Positions 32,571-41,690 of a stretch of 64,000 bases of DNA are shown here, piece by piece. Each line of letters opens with the position of its first letter. Positions within the stretch are counted from its first letter, which is position 1. This stretch comes from Nocardioides sp. QY071 (GTDB lineage Bacteria > Actinomycetota > Actinomycetes > Propionibacteriales > Nocardioidaceae): positions 1,736,001 through 1,800,000 of the forward strand of contig NZ_CP124681.1 in NCBI RefSeq assembly GCF_029961765.1. The letters are read 5' to 3'. The translations under genes were made by a program, and so were the position numbers. Under the pieces are notes generated by a model that did not search any database, was not told where the DNA came from, and saw nothing but the letters and a program-made list of their open reading frames with translations.

Positions 32571-33485
32571 ATGAGCGCTCAGGTCGTCGAGTCGGTCACC
32601 GAGGGTGCCACCACTGCTGCGGGTCGCGACCTGCCGCCGTCCATGGTCGAGCGGATGTCGCTGATCCTGGACGCGTTCGAGTCGCCGGCCGCGCGGCTCA
32701 CCCTCGAGCAGGTCTCGCGGGCCACGCACCTCCCGCGCTCGACCGCCCACCGGATCCTCGACCAGCTGGTCCGCCTGGAGTGGCTGGCCCACACCTCGTT
32801 CGGCTTCTCCCTCGGGCCGCGCTCACTCGGCCTGGGCGGTGGCGGCCGGGCCGACACCGAGCTGCGCGAGGCGGCGGCGCCGTACCTCCACGAGCTGCAG
32901 GTCCGCACCGGCCTGGTCGCCCACCTCGCCGTGCTCGACGGGCCCGACGTGCGCTACCTCGACAAGATCGGCGGCCGGTTCGCCGTACGCGTGCCGTCGC
33001 GGGTCGGCGGCCACGCCGCGGCCCACGCGACCGCGCTCGGCAAGGCGATCCTCGCCTGGCTGCCGGCCGAGCGCGTCGACGAGATCGTCGAGGCCCGCCC
33101 GGCCCGGCTGACCCGGTCCACCATCACCGACCTCGTCCTGCTCCACCAGGAGCTGCACCGGATCCGCGGTCGCCACGGCGTCGCGTACGAGCGCGGCGAG
33201 GCACACCCCGACATCGCCTGCGTCGCCGCCGCCATCCGCAGCCCCGAGGGCGCGGTCGGCGCGGTCTCCCTCGTCGGCGACCTGCGCGCGCCTGTCGAGC
33301 GGGTCGCACCCCTCGTGCTGCGCGCCGCCCGGCAGACCGCCGCCGACCTGTTCCCGCAGCCCGAGCCCGCTCCGGCGCCCGTCCGCCCCTCGCGCGCCGC
33401 CACGCCCGCGCCCGCCCAGCCCACGTGGTCGGCCGCGACCATGGAGCGGCTCGTCGCCGACGCAGCCTCCGGCGCCTGGTCCTAG
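32571..33485 (+). CDS. IclR-family transcriptional regulator (first of two paralogues)
   Basis: The 304-residue protein has a winged helix at about residues 20-85 (SMVERMSLILDAFESPAARL and LEQVSRATHLPRSTAHRILD) and the IclR effector domain (about 100-270; GLVAHLAVLDGPDVRYLDKI, ALGKAILAWLP). A Pro/Ala-rich tail of some 30 residues follows. It is clearly paralogous to the IclR protein at 59620. ATG is preceded by GAGGGGAG. It stands at the left edge of the ring-cleavage genes and is one of the candidates for binding the 17-bp cluster palindrome. Confidence 0.92.
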   Translation: MSAQVVESVTEGATTAAGRDLPPSMVERMSLILDAFESPAARLTLEQVSRATHLPRSTAHRILDQLVRLEWLAHTSFGFSLGPRSLGLGGGGRADTELREAAAPYLHELQVRTGLVAHLAVLDGPDVRYLDKIGGRFAVRVPSRVGGHAAAHATALGKAILAWLPAERVDEIVEARPARLTRSTITDLVLLHQELHRIRGRHGVAYERGEAHPDIACVAAAIRSPEGAVGAVSLVGDLRAPVERVAPLVLRAARQTAADLFPQPEPAPAPVRPSRAATPAPAQPTWSAATMERLVADAASGAWS

Positions 33486-33487
33486 CC

Positions 33488-33598
33488 GACCCGGCTCGAA
33501 AGGGCTCCCAAATCCCGCCGACCCGGCAGAAAGTGTCTCGTGCGGCGAGACACTTTCTGCCGGGTCGGCGGGCTTGAGGAGCTACTTCGAGCCGGGTC
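33488..33598. repeat. GACCCGGC repeat family, locus A: nested palindrome at a convergent junction
   Basis: An inner hairpin has perfect 27-bp arms (33514-33540 and 33546-33572) around the loop TGCGG and contains GACCCGGCAGAAAGTG. An outer pair, GACCCGGCTCGAAAGGGCTC and the inverted form ending at 33598, encloses it. The right outer arm begins with the TGA stop of the flavin reductase gene, and the left arm starts two bases after the IclR stop. It could act as a bidirectional terminator, and related copies occur at 40473, 41691 and 57206. Confidence 0.88.
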
Positions 33599-34133
33599 AG
33601 CCCCAGTGGTCGCCCCAGCCCCACAGGTCCGGAGCGATCTGCTCGTGCTGGTCCTCGACGCCGAACCTGCCGCGGAAGAACAGCATCGGGGTGGCGCGGT
33701 GCGGCGTCTCGAGCCGGGTGACCCGGCCGATGACGACGTCGTGGTCACCGGCGACGTGCACGTCCTCGACCTTCGCGTGCACCCGCATCAGGGTGCCGGA
33801 CAGGCTCGGGGTGCCCTCGGGGGATTGCTCCCAGGCGAGGTCCTCGAACTTGCGCCCGCGGCTCGAGCCGAACCGCTGGCACAGGTCGGCCTGGTCCTCG
33901 CCGAGGACGTTCACGGTGAACTGCCCCGAGCGCCGGATCCGCGGCCAGGCGCGGCCGCTGTGGTCGGCGCAGAACAGGACGAGCGGCGGGTCGAGCGACA
34001 CCGAGGCGAAGGACTGGCAGGCGAAGCCGACCGGCTCGCCGTCGTCCAGGCCGGTCACGATCGTGACGCCGGTCGCGAAGTTGCCCATCGCAGCCCGCAT
34101 CTCCAGCGGGGACGGCTCGATAGCGGTGCTCAT
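33597..34133 (-). CDS. Flavin reductase component, HsaB-like
   Basis: The 178-residue flavin-reductase-domain protein (MRAAMGNFATGVTIVTG, CQSFASVSLDPPLVLFC, FTVNVLGEDQADLCQRFGS) ends HEQIAPDLWGWGDHWG. Two-component monooxygenase reductases such as HsaB supply FMNH2 to an HsaA-type oxygenase; HsaA/HsaB hydroxylate 3-HSA in steroid ring A degradation. HsaA-like genes lie at 36892 and 62019. ATG at 34133 is 7 bases after TAGCGT (34146-34141), a leaderless promoter with a partial cluster palindrome centred 50 bases upstream. It is divergent from the HsaD-like operon. Confidence 0.85.
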   Translation of the reverse strand: MSTAIEPSPLEMRAAMGNFATGVTIVTGLDDGEPVGFACQSFASVSLDPPLVLFCADHSGRAWPRIRRSGQFTVNVLGEDQADLCQRFGSSRGRKFEDLAWEQSPEGTPSLSGTLMRVHAKVEDVHVAGDHDVVIGRVTRLETPHRATPMLFFRGRFGVEDQHEQIAPDLWGWGDHWG

Positions 34134-34174
34134 GCCGACGACGCTAACGACGGCCCCGCGACGTGTTCGGAGAC

Positions 34175-34191
34175 ATCCCGCTGAGTGACGC
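34175..34191. promoter_or_regulatory. Partial 17-bp cluster palindrome, flavin reductase promoter
   Basis: ATCCCGCTGAGTGACGC keeps the left half and centre of the consensus but loses the right GGRA. Its centre is 50 bases before the flavin reductase start, the same position as at the other leaderless promoters, which is why it is listed despite the mismatches. Confidence 0.4.
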
Positions 34192-34224
34192 ACGACAGCG
34201 CGGAATCGCCCGTCGGGACTGGGT

Positions 34225-34241
34225 TTTCCAGTCACCGGAAA
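34225..34241. promoter_or_regulatory. 17-bp cluster palindrome, ring-cleavage operon promoter
   Basis: TTTCCAGTCACCGGAAA is the most symmetrical copy (TTTCCrGT on both strands). The centre is 51 bases before the HsaD-like GTG and 38 before TAGCGT (34271-34276), which in turn is 7 bases from the start codon. Confidence 0.7.
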
Positions 34242-34283
34242 GCACGCGAGCCCGTTCGCGCACGGCCACCTAGCGTGCGGAGC

Positions 34284-35162
34284 GTGACCGACCTGACCCA
34301 CGATTCCACGCGACGCGAGCTGGCCACGGACGCCGGCGTGCTGCGCTACCACGAGGCCGGCGACGGCCCGCCGCTGCTCATGCTGCACGGGTCGGGCCCG
34401 GGCGTCACCGGGTGGCGCAACTTCGGCGACAACCTCCCGGCCTTCGCGCCGCACTTCCGGTGCCTGGTGCTGGAGCTGCCGGGCTTCGGCGTCAGCGACA
34501 CCACCGACCAGCACCCGATGATGGCCGCGCTGCCCGCCGTGCAGCGCTTCCTCGACGGCCTCGGCCTCGACCGGGTCGACGTCATCGGCAACTCGATGGG
34601 CGGCGGGGTCGCGACCAGGCTCGCGATCAGCCAGCCCGACCGGGTACGACGACTGGTCACCGTCGGCGGCGTCGGTCGCAACATCTTCAGCCCCGCCCCG
34701 GGCGAGGGGATCAACCTGCTCGTCGAGTTCGTCGAGAACCCGACCCGCGAGAACCTGGTGTCCTGGCTGCGCTCGATGGTCTTCGACCAGTCCATGGTCA
34801 CCGAGGAGCTGATCGAGCAGCGCTGGGCGCTGGCCACCGAGCCGGACACCCTCGAGGTCGCGCGCCGGATGTACGGCCGGGCCGCGATCACCGCCGCCTT
34901 CGCCGGCGCCGGCAGCTCGGCACAGGCGACGCCCGGCTGGGCGCAGTTCGACCAGATCAGGGCCCGCACCCTGCTCACCTGGGGCCGCGACGACCGGGTC
35001 AGCCCGCTCGACATGATGCTCATCCCGATGCGGACCATCCCCGACGTCGAGGTGCACGTGTTCGCCAACTGCGGCCACTGGGCGATGATCGAGCAGAAGC
35101 GCGCCTGGGAGCGGACCGTGCTCGCCTTCCTCACCGAGCCGGACGAGGAGCACGCCGCATGA
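34284..35162 (+). CDS. Meta-cleavage-product hydrolase, HsaD-like
   Basis: The 292-residue alpha/beta hydrolase has a complete triad: Ser104 in IGNSMGGG, Asp237 in GRDDRVSP and His265 in NCGHWAMIE. Oxyanion-side motif MLHGSGPGVTGWRNF (about residues 33-47) is typical of C-C bond hydrolases of the MhpC/BphD/HsaD group. HsaD splits 4,9-DSHA during steroid catabolism, and length and neighbours (HsaC-like at 38114) fit that role. GTG at 34284 is leaderless, 7 bases after TAGCGT. It starts a five-gene operon with coupled translation. Confidence 0.88.
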   Translation: MTDLTHDSTRRELATDAGVLRYHEAGDGPPLLMLHGSGPGVTGWRNFGDNLPAFAPHFRCLVLELPGFGVSDTTDQHPMMAALPAVQRFLDGLGLDRVDVIGNSMGGGVATRLAISQPDRVRRLVTVGGVGRNIFSPAPGEGINLLVEFVENPTRENLVSWLRSMVFDQSMVTEELIEQRWALATEPDTLEVARRMYGRAAITAAFAGAGSSAQATPGWAQFDQIRARTLLTWGRDDRVSPLDMMLIPMRTIPDVEVHVFANCGHWAMIEQKRAWERTVLAFLTEPDEEHAA

Positions 35163-36895
35163 GCGCGACCTGGACCGACGAGTTCGACCTCGTCGTCGTC
35201 GGCAGCGGCGGTGGCGGCATGACCGCCGCGCTGGCAGCCGTCGACGCCGGCCTGTCCGTCGTCGTGATCGAGAAGGGCGCGAAGTTCGGCGGCAGCACCG
35301 GCATCTCCGGCGGCGGCATCTGGGTGCCCAACAACCCGACCCTGCGCAGGGCCGGCCACGACGACTCCCGCACGTCGGTGCTGGAGTACCTCACCACCAT
35401 CACCGGTGGCACCGTCCCCGCGACCCGGCTGGCGGCGTACGTCGACCATGGCCCGGCCGCGATGGCCCTCCTCGAGCGGTCGAAGTGGGTGAGGTTCGCC
35501 TGGACCAAGGGGTACGCCGACTACCACCCCGAGCTGTCCGGCGGCCGGCCCGCGGGCCGTTCGATCGAGGCCAAGCCGTTCGACACCCGCAAGCTGGGGG
35601 AGGACGAGGCCTACCAGCGCCCCAACAACATGACGGGGCCGCTCGGGCTCTGGGTGACCGCGAAGGACTACCACGACCTGGCCATGGTCAAGCGGACCTG
35701 GCAGGGCCGCCGCGCCTCGCTGCGCGCGGCCTGGCGGGTCGGTTCGAACGCCGTACGCCGCCGCCACATGGCGACCGGGGGCCGCGCGCTGGTCGCGCGG
35801 ATGCGGATGGCGCTCAAGGACGCCGGCATCCCGCTGTGGCTGGAGACCTCGATGACCTCGCTGGTCGTCGAGCCGGGACCGACGGGGGACCGCGTCACGG
35901 GCATCGTCGCGACCCGCGGCGGCGCGGAGGTCCGGATCCACGGCAGGAAGGGCGTCCTGCTCGCGGCCGGCGGCTTCGACCACAACCCGGCGATGCGCGA
36001 GCGCTACCTCCCCGCCGGTGCCCGCCCCGACCACAGCCTCGGTGCCGTCGAGAACACCGGCGACGCCATCACCGCCGGGCAGGCGGTCGGCGGCGCGGTC
36101 GACCTGATGGACGACGCCTGGTGGATGCCCTCGGTCACGCACCCTGCCGGCGCGACCATCCCGCTCGTCTCCGAGCGAGCGATTCCGGGCCAGGTGATCG
36201 TCGGCGTCGACGGCAGGAGGTTCACGAACGAGGCCTCGCCGTACGTCAACTTCGTCCACGACCAGCTCGCCAGCGGCAACGAGAGGGCCTGGCTGGTGAT
36301 GGACTCGCGGGCCCGCTCGCGCTACCCGTTCGCGCAGATCCTGCCGGGAGCTCCCTTCCCGCAAGGGTTCTACGACCAGGGGATCGTGCACCGCGCCGAC
36401 ACCGTGGCCGAGCTGGCGGCCGCGATCGGCGTGCCGACGGACACGCTCTCGGCCACAGTCGAGCGGTTCAACGGCTTCGTCCGCGCCGGGAAGGACGAGG
36501 AGTTCGGCCGCGGCGAGAGCGCCCACGACCGCTACTACGGCGACCCGACGCTGGCCAACCCCAACCTGGACGTCATCGACCGGGCGCCGTACTACGCCGT
36601 ACGCATCGAGCTCGGCGACCTCGGCACCAAGGGCGGCCTGGTCACCAACGACCGCGCGCAGGTGCTGCGCGAGGACGGCTCGGTCGTGGCCGGGCTCTAC
36701 GCGACCGGCAACTGCGCCGCGTCGGTGATGGGCAACGACTACGCCGGCCCGGGCGCCACCATCGGCCCTTCGATCGTCTTCGGCTACCTGGCCGCGCGCC
36801 ACGCCGCCGGTCTTTCCGATGACCGGAAGACCCCGCCCGCCGCAGCCGCGCCGGGTGCCACCGTGCAGACCCACGCTGAGGAAGTGAGTTCGTGA
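35159..36895 (+). CDS. 3-Ketosteroid delta1-dehydrogenase-type flavoprotein
   Basis: The 578-residue FAD enzyme has the N-terminal VVVGSGGGGMTAALAAVDAG (residues 12-31), GGSTGISGGGIWVPNN (about 45-60) and the C-terminal FAD/active-site block GLYATGNCAASVMGNDYAGPGATIG (in part ASVMGNDYAGPGATIG). The YxGPG motif carries the Tyr and Gly that stabilise the enolate in KstD. KstD inserts the C1-C2 double bond needed, with 9-hydroxylation by KshAB, to open ring B. Length is slightly above the usual 510-570. ATG overlaps the HsaD-like stop (ATGA). Confidence 0.88.
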   Translation: MSATWTDEFDLVVVGSGGGGMTAALAAVDAGLSVVVIEKGAKFGGSTGISGGGIWVPNNPTLRRAGHDDSRTSVLEYLTTITGGTVPATRLAAYVDHGPAAMALLERSKWVRFAWTKGYADYHPELSGGRPAGRSIEAKPFDTRKLGEDEAYQRPNNMTGPLGLWVTAKDYHDLAMVKRTWQGRRASLRAAWRVGSNAVRRRHMATGGRALVARMRMALKDAGIPLWLETSMTSLVVEPGPTGDRVTGIVATRGGAEVRIHGRKGVLLAAGGFDHNPAMRERYLPAGARPDHSLGAVENTGDAITAGQAVGGAVDLMDDAWWMPSVTHPAGATIPLVSERAIPGQVIVGVDGRRFTNEASPYVNFVHDQLASGNERAWLVMDSRARSRYPFAQILPGAPFPQGFYDQGIVHRADTVAELAAAIGVPTDTLSATVERFNGFVRAGKDEEFGRGESAHDRYYGDPTLANPNLDVIDRAPYYAVRIELGDLGTKGGLVTNDRAQVLREDGSVVAGLYATGNCAASVMGNDYAGPGATIGPSIVFGYLAARHAAGLSDDRKTPPAAAAPGATVQTHAEEVSS

Positions 36896-38076
36896 TGAGT
36901 GAGGTGCTCGAGAGGATCGAGGCCCGCGCCGAGGAGATCGCCGCGCTGGGCCCCAGCAACGAGAAGCTGGGCCGGCTCGACGACCGCGCGGCCGAGCTGC
37001 TGCGCGAGACCGGAGTGATCCGGATGCTGCAGCCGGCGAAGTACGGCGGCGCCGAGGCGCATCCTGCCGACTTCGCCGAGGCCGTGATGCGGCTGGCGAG
37101 CCTGGACGGCTCCACCGGCTGGGTCGCCGGCATCGTCGGCGTGCACCCGTGGGAGATGGCGATGTGCGACCCGCGCGTGCAGGAGGAGGTGTGGGGCGAG
37201 GACCACGACACCTGGATCGCGTCGCCATACGCACCGATGGGTGTCATCCGCCCCGTCGACGGCGGCTACGTCTTCAACGGCCGCTGGCAGTTCTCGTCGG
37301 GCACCGACCACTGCGACTGGATCTTCCTCGGCGCCTACCTCGGCGACGAGAACGGCGAGGCGATCATGCCGCCGCGGGTGCACCACGTGATCCTGCCGCG
37401 CTCGGACTACACGATCGTCGAGGACTCCTGGGACGTCGTCGGCCTGCGCGGCACCGGCTCCAAGGACATCATCGTCAAGGACGCCTTCATCCCCGACTAC
37501 CGCGTCGTCGAGTTCTCCCGGTTCACCGACGGCAGCCAGCCGCGTGAGGCCGGACTGACCAACCCGACGTACCACATCCCGTTCACCACGGCCTTCCCGC
37601 TCGGCATCACCTCCGCCGTCATCGGCATCGCCGAGGGCGCGCTCGCGGCGCACCTGGCCTACCAGCGCACGCGCGTCCAGATCACCGGTACCAAGGTGAA
37701 GGACGATCCCTACGTCCTCTTCGCGATCAGCCAGGCCGCGGCGGAGATCCAGGCCTCTCGGGTGAGCATGCTCGACAACGCCCGCCGCTTCCACGACAAG
37801 GCGGTGCGGGGCGAGGAGGTGTCCTTCGCCGAGCGCGCCGAGTCGCGTCGTACCCAGGTGTCCGCGGCGTGGCGCGCGGTCCGGGCCATGGACGAGGTCG
37901 TCGCCCGCTCGGGTGGCAACGGGATGCGGATGGACAACCCGATCCAGCGGTTCTGGCGCGACGGGCACATGGGCCTCGCGCACGCCATCCACGTGCCCGG
38001 CTCGGTGTTCCACGTGCAGTCGCTGACCGCGATGGACGTGACGCCGCCGCCCGGACCGATGCTCTCGATGATCTGA
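36892..38076 (+). CDS. Acyl-CoA dehydrogenase-fold flavin monooxygenase, HsaA-like
   Basis: The 394-residue protein has the HsaA length and layout: LLRETGVIRMLQPAKYGGAE, DGSTGWVAGIVGVHPWEMAM, GRWQFSSGTDHCDW, DVVGLRGTGSKDIIVKD and the C-terminal NPIQRFWRDGHMGLAHAIHV. HsaA is the oxygenase that, with HsaB, hydroxylates the phenolic seco-steroid 3-HSA. A second, closer HsaA-like protein is at 62019, so the two may act on different substrates. GTG 36892 overlaps the previous stop; ATG 36895 is an equally possible start. An HsaC-like gene follows after 37 bases. Confidence 0.85.
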   Translation: MMSEVLERIEARAEEIAALGPSNEKLGRLDDRAAELLRETGVIRMLQPAKYGGAEAHPADFAEAVMRLASLDGSTGWVAGIVGVHPWEMAMCDPRVQEEVWGEDHDTWIASPYAPMGVIRPVDGGYVFNGRWQFSSGTDHCDWIFLGAYLGDENGEAIMPPRVHHVILPRSDYTIVEDSWDVVGLRGTGSKDIIVKDAFIPDYRVVEFSRFTDGSQPREAGLTNPTYHIPFTTAFPLGITSAVIGIAEGALAAHLAYQRTRVQITGTKVKDDPYVLFAISQAAAEIQASRVSMLDNARRFHDKAVRGEEVSFAERAESRRTQVSAAWRAVRAMDEVVARSGGNGMRMDNPIQRFWRDGHMGLAHAIHVPGSVFHVQSLTAMDVTPPPGPMLSMI

Positions 38077-38113
38077 TCCCCGCCCCGACCCCCGACCGAC
38101 TGAGGAGAACAAC

Positions 38114-39025
38114 ATGACCGCGATCCGTGGCCTCGGCTACCTGATCGTGCAGAGCCAGGACCTGCCCCGCTGGCGCGAGCTGACGGTGGACTGCCTGGCG
38201 ATGCAGGAGACCACCGGGCCGGTCGCCGACGGCCTCTACCTGCGCATGGACGAGCGGTACGCGCGGCTGGTCGTGCTGCCCGGCGACGTCGACCGCGTGG
38301 TCGCCGTCGGCTGGGAGGTGCGCGACCAGTTCGGCCTCGCCGAGGTCGCCGCCGCGGTCGAGGCCGCGGGCGTGCCGTTCAAGGAGCTCAGCCAGGAGGA
38401 GTGCGACGAGCGGCGGGTCGAGGCGGCGATCCGCTTCGACGACCCCGCCGGCACGCCGGTCGAGGTGTTCTTCGGCCCGGTGCTCGACCATGCCCCGGTC
38501 CTGACCGGCCACGGCCAGTCGTTCGTCACCGGCGACCAGGGGATGGGCCACGTCGTCCTGCCGACGACGGCCGCCGAGGAGACGGTCGCGTTCTACACCG
38601 AGGTGCTGGGCTTCCTGCCGCGCGGCGCGATCCGGATGGGTACGGCGCTGCCGCCGCGCCGGGTGCGGTTCATGGGCGTCAACCCGCGTCACCACAGCCT
38701 CGCCGTGTGCCCCGCGCCGCACGGCGAGGCGCCCGGTCTGGTGCACCTCATGATGGAGGTCGACAGTCTCGACGCCGTCGGCCGCGCGCTCGACAAGGTC
38801 AACCGGGCCGGCTTCTCGCTGTCCTCGACGCTGGGCCGGCACACCAACGACAAGATGGTGTCGTTCTACGTGCGCGCGCCCGGCGGCTGGGACCTGGAGT
38901 ACGGCTGCGAGGGCATGCTCGTCGACGAGGCGTTCTACACCGCCGAGGAGATCACCGCCGACAGCTACTGGGGCCACGACTGGTCCGGCTCCGAGCCGCT
39001 CGCCGCCTTCCTCCCGCCGGCGTGA
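38114..39025 (+). CDS. Extradiol ring-cleavage dioxygenase, HsaC-like
   Basis: The 303-residue two-domain vicinal-oxygen-chelate protein has the Fe(II) ligands His146 (QGMGHVVLP), His211 (GLVHLMMEV) and Glu262 (WDLEYGCEG). DKMVSFYVRAPGGWDLEYG is the extradiol signature. HsaC meta-cleaves 3,4-DHSA, which HsaD then hydrolyses; both functions are in this operon. ATG is preceded by GAGGAG 7-12 bases upstream. The next flavoprotein gene overlaps its stop (GTGA). Confidence 0.92.
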   Translation: MTAIRGLGYLIVQSQDLPRWRELTVDCLAMQETTGPVADGLYLRMDERYARLVVLPGDVDRVVAVGWEVRDQFGLAEVAAAVEAAGVPFKELSQEECDERRVEAAIRFDDPAGTPVEVFFGPVLDHAPVLTGHGQSFVTGDQGMGHVVLPTTAAEETVAFYTEVLGFLPRGAIRMGTALPPRRVRFMGVNPRHHSLAVCPAPHGEAPGLVHLMMEVDSLDAVGRALDKVNRAGFSLSSTLGRHTNDKMVSFYVRAPGGWDLEYGCEGMLVDEAFYTAEEITADSYWGHDWSGSEPLAAFLPPA

Positions 39026-40475
39026 GCGAGTCTGTTCCGGGCTGCACCGAGGTCGACGTCCTCACCGATGTGGTAGTCGTCGGCTTCGGGTGCGCCGGTG
39101 GCGCCGCGGCCCTCGAGGCCCGGGCCGCCGGCGCGTCCGTCGTGGTCCTCGAGCGTGCCAGCGGTGCGGGCGGGTCGTCGGCGCAGTCCGGCGGCGAGCT
39201 GTACCTCGGCGGCGGGACCGCCGTACAGGAGGCGTTGGGGTTCGAGGACGACGCCGCCAACATGCTCGCCTTCCTGCGGGCCGCGCTCGGTCCGCACGCC
39301 GACGAGGAGAAGCTGCGGCTCTACTGTGACGGCAGCGTCGAGCACTTCGACTGGTTCCGCGGGCTGGGGATCGAGTTCGAGAAGTCGCTCTACGACGCGC
39401 CGTCGTGGATGCCGCCCACCACCGACGGGCTGATGTGGCTGGGCGAGAACGCCTGGCCGTACGACGAGCTGGCCCGCCCTGTCCCGCGCGGGCACCGCCC
39501 CGCCACCGGCGGCTTCGGCGGCTGGCTGGTGATGGACCGCTTGGTCGCCGCTTGCGCGTCGGCCGGCGTGGTGACCGCGACGGACACCCGGGCGGTGTCA
39601 CTGGTGGTGGAGTCCGGGCGCGTGGTCGGCGTACGGGCCCGGCGGTTCGGTGAGGACGTCACCCACCGCGCCCGCCGCGGCGTCGTCGTCACCACCGGCG
39701 GCTTCGCCGACAACCCGGAGATGCTCGCCGCGCACGCACCCGACCTGCTCGGCCACGGTGTGGTCAGCGACGGGGGAGACGACGGCAGCGGCATCGTGAT
39801 GGCGCAGGCCGTCGGGGCCGCCGTACGCCGCATGTCGGTGGTCGAGGTCGCCTACACCGCCCTGCCGGCGCTGGCCTGCCGCGGGATGCTGGTCAACGCC
39901 CGCGGTGAGCGGTTCATCAACGAGGACGTCTACCCGGGGCTGTACAGCCACGCCGCGCTGCACGAGCCGGGACCCTGCTGGGTGGTCGTCGACGCGCAGG
40001 CGCTCGAGGAGGTCGGCGAGGCCGACCTGTGGGGGACGGTGCCGTCGTACGCCGCCGAGACGATCGAGGAGCTGGAGTCCGACCTCGGCATGCCGCGGGG
40101 AGCGCTCGCGCACACCCTCGCGGGCTACAACGCCGGCGCTGCCGGTGGCGGGGATCCGTGTTCCACAAGAGCCCGCGCTGGACGCGGGTCCTGACGGCGC
40201 CGTTCGCCGCGATCGACCCGCGGATCGGCTTCCACAACCCCACCCACCGCGCCGCCCCCGGCGCCACCGGGTTCGCCGGCTTCACCCTCGGCGGGCTGCA
40301 CACGACGGTGGACGGGTCGGTCCTGTCGCTCGGGGGTGCCCCGATCCCCGGGCTGTACGCCGCCGGCCGGGCCAGCTCCGGCATGCACGGGCAGGGATAC
40401 ATCTCCGGCACCTCGCTCGGGGACGGCACGTTCTTCGGCCGGCGCGCCGGGCGGGCGGCTGCTCAGTCCCGCTGA
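39022..40475 (+). pseudogene. FAD-binding dehydrogenase of KstD/fumarate reductase type, frameshifted
   Basis: The frame from GTG 39022 shows VVVVGFGCAGGAAALEARAA, GGSSAQSGGELYLGGG and an FAD-dependent oxidoreductase body up to GYNAGAAGGGDP. It then needs one extra base near 40156-40157 to continue as VFHKSPRWTRVLTAPFAAID and on to LYAAGRASSGMHGQGYISGT and the TGA at 40473-40475. Reading through gives about 484 residues. The motif YISGTSLGDG replaces the YxGPG of true KstD, so its substrate differs. The single-base loss in a short C run could be a real mutation or a sequencing error. It is last in the ring-cleavage operon. Confidence 0.8.
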
Positions 40476-40625
40476 CCCGGCGCGAAGTGGCTCCTGCAAT
40501 CCGCCGACCCGGCAGAAAGTGGTGCGCAGATCGCGCTGACCCGGCAGAAGGTGGTGCGCAGATCGCGTCGACCCGGCAGAAGGTGGTGCGCAGATCGCGT
40601 CGACCCGGCAGAAGGTGGCTTCTCG
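40473..40625. repeat. GACCCGGC repeat family, locus B: 32-bp tandem units
   Basis: It begins with the stop TGA of the flavoprotein as TGACCCGGCGCGAAGTGGCT. From 40504 come 3.7 tandem copies of a 32-bp unit (starts 40504, 40536, 40568, 40600), each beginning yyGACCCGGCAGAArGTGG and continuing TGCGCAGATCGCG. It fills the gap to the convergent DUF559 gene and ends at that gene's stop. It is a relative of loci A, C and D. No spacer-like variation is seen. Confidence 0.88.
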
Positions 40626-41593
40626 TCAGAGCGGGCCACGACCGCGCCGGGCCTCCGCGACTCCGCGACGAAGAACGGCCTCGACATCCGCACGCGGCCC
40701 GAAGAGGTTCTCCTTGCGCACGGCGGCGATCCGGAACGGGGTCTCGGCCTCCACCAGCGCGCGACGCTCCCGGTCGTGCCGCAGCTGGTCGGGGCTCGAG
40801 TGCCACTCGTCGCCGTCGTACTCGGCAGCGAACGCCAGCGCCTCGTTCCGAGATCCAGCCTGGCGAGGAAGGTTCCCACGGCGTCGAACACCTCGAGCTG
40901 GGGGACGGGCGTCGGCAGGTGCGCCTGGATCCAGCGGAGCCGGAGGATCGACTCCGGCGGCGACTCGGCGCGGCCGTCGACGTAGGCGACCATCGTGCGC
41001 AGGACGGTCACCCAGCGCATCCCCTTGAAGCGCGGTACGCCGGCCGCGAGCTCGGCCGCGGAGAACAAGCCCAGCCGGAGCATCTGGTCCATCGCGGCCA
41101 GCGACGGTTCGGCGTACCGCTGGCGGCCGAGGTCCCACGTCGTACGCAACGGCGAGGTGACACGAAGTCCGTTCAGCTCCACGACGTCGTCACGGGCGAA
41201 GGTCCGCTCACCGCTGTCAGCCAGGACGTTGCGCAGGCGGCGGCCCGGTGCGGGCAGGAAGACGCGGATCGGTGCGAGGTTGAGGTGCTCGTTGGGAGCG
41301 AGCACCATCTCTGCGCCATGCAACCAGCCGGCATGACGGTCGCACACGACCGCATCCTGCGGTACGACGAGGCGCAGGGCCGCGCAGCGCAGGTCGAGGC
41401 TGTCGGCGACCGGGGTGGCGACGTACACATTGCGGAGGAGGCGGCGCAGGAACCCTTGCTCCACCAACCAGGCCAGCTGGTGGGGAGTGAGGCCGCCCTC
41501 ACGGTGCGCGGTGGACCTGGTGAATGGCGCGTCGAGGGGGAGCGGGAAGCCGGTGGGGAGGAAGGGCAGGCCTTCGAGGTCGGTTCGTCTCAT
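40626..41593 (-). pseudogene. AbiEi-like/DUF559 endonuclease-fold protein, frameshifted
   Basis: From ATG 41593 the frame reads an AbiEi-type N-terminal domain (GLTPHQLAWLVEQGFLRRLL, RNVYVATPVADSLDLRCAAL) up to VFDAVGTFLARLDLG. It must then shift (one missing base, or a 3n+1 deletion) around 40847-40858 to continue NEALAFAAEYDGDEWHSSPD, LRHDRERRALVEAETPFRIA and VRKENLFGP to the stop at 40626. The second half is the VSR-like DUF559 domain with E-x-D-G-x-x-W-H. Intact relatives are about 310-330 residues. It is bracketed by repeat loci B and C and looks like an accessory insertion in the steroid cluster. Confidence 0.78.
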
Positions 41594-41690
41594 GCCCGAC
41601 CGCGTGCCCCACCGTGAACAGCGGCCAATCACGGGGCCTCGCGACCTGTGGACAGGAGCGTGGATCGCGTGTTGATTGCGACATCGAGGA

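Noticed and set aside
34346..37234. A 960-codon minus-strand open frame
   Set aside because: It is antisense to the HsaD-, KstD- and HsaA-like genes with clear motifs and shows no domain of its own.
40504..40625. Regular 32-bp repeats suggesting a CRISPR array
   Set aside because: The units are directly adjacent with no variable spacers, and no cas genes are nearby. They are tandem repeats of the GACCCGGC family.
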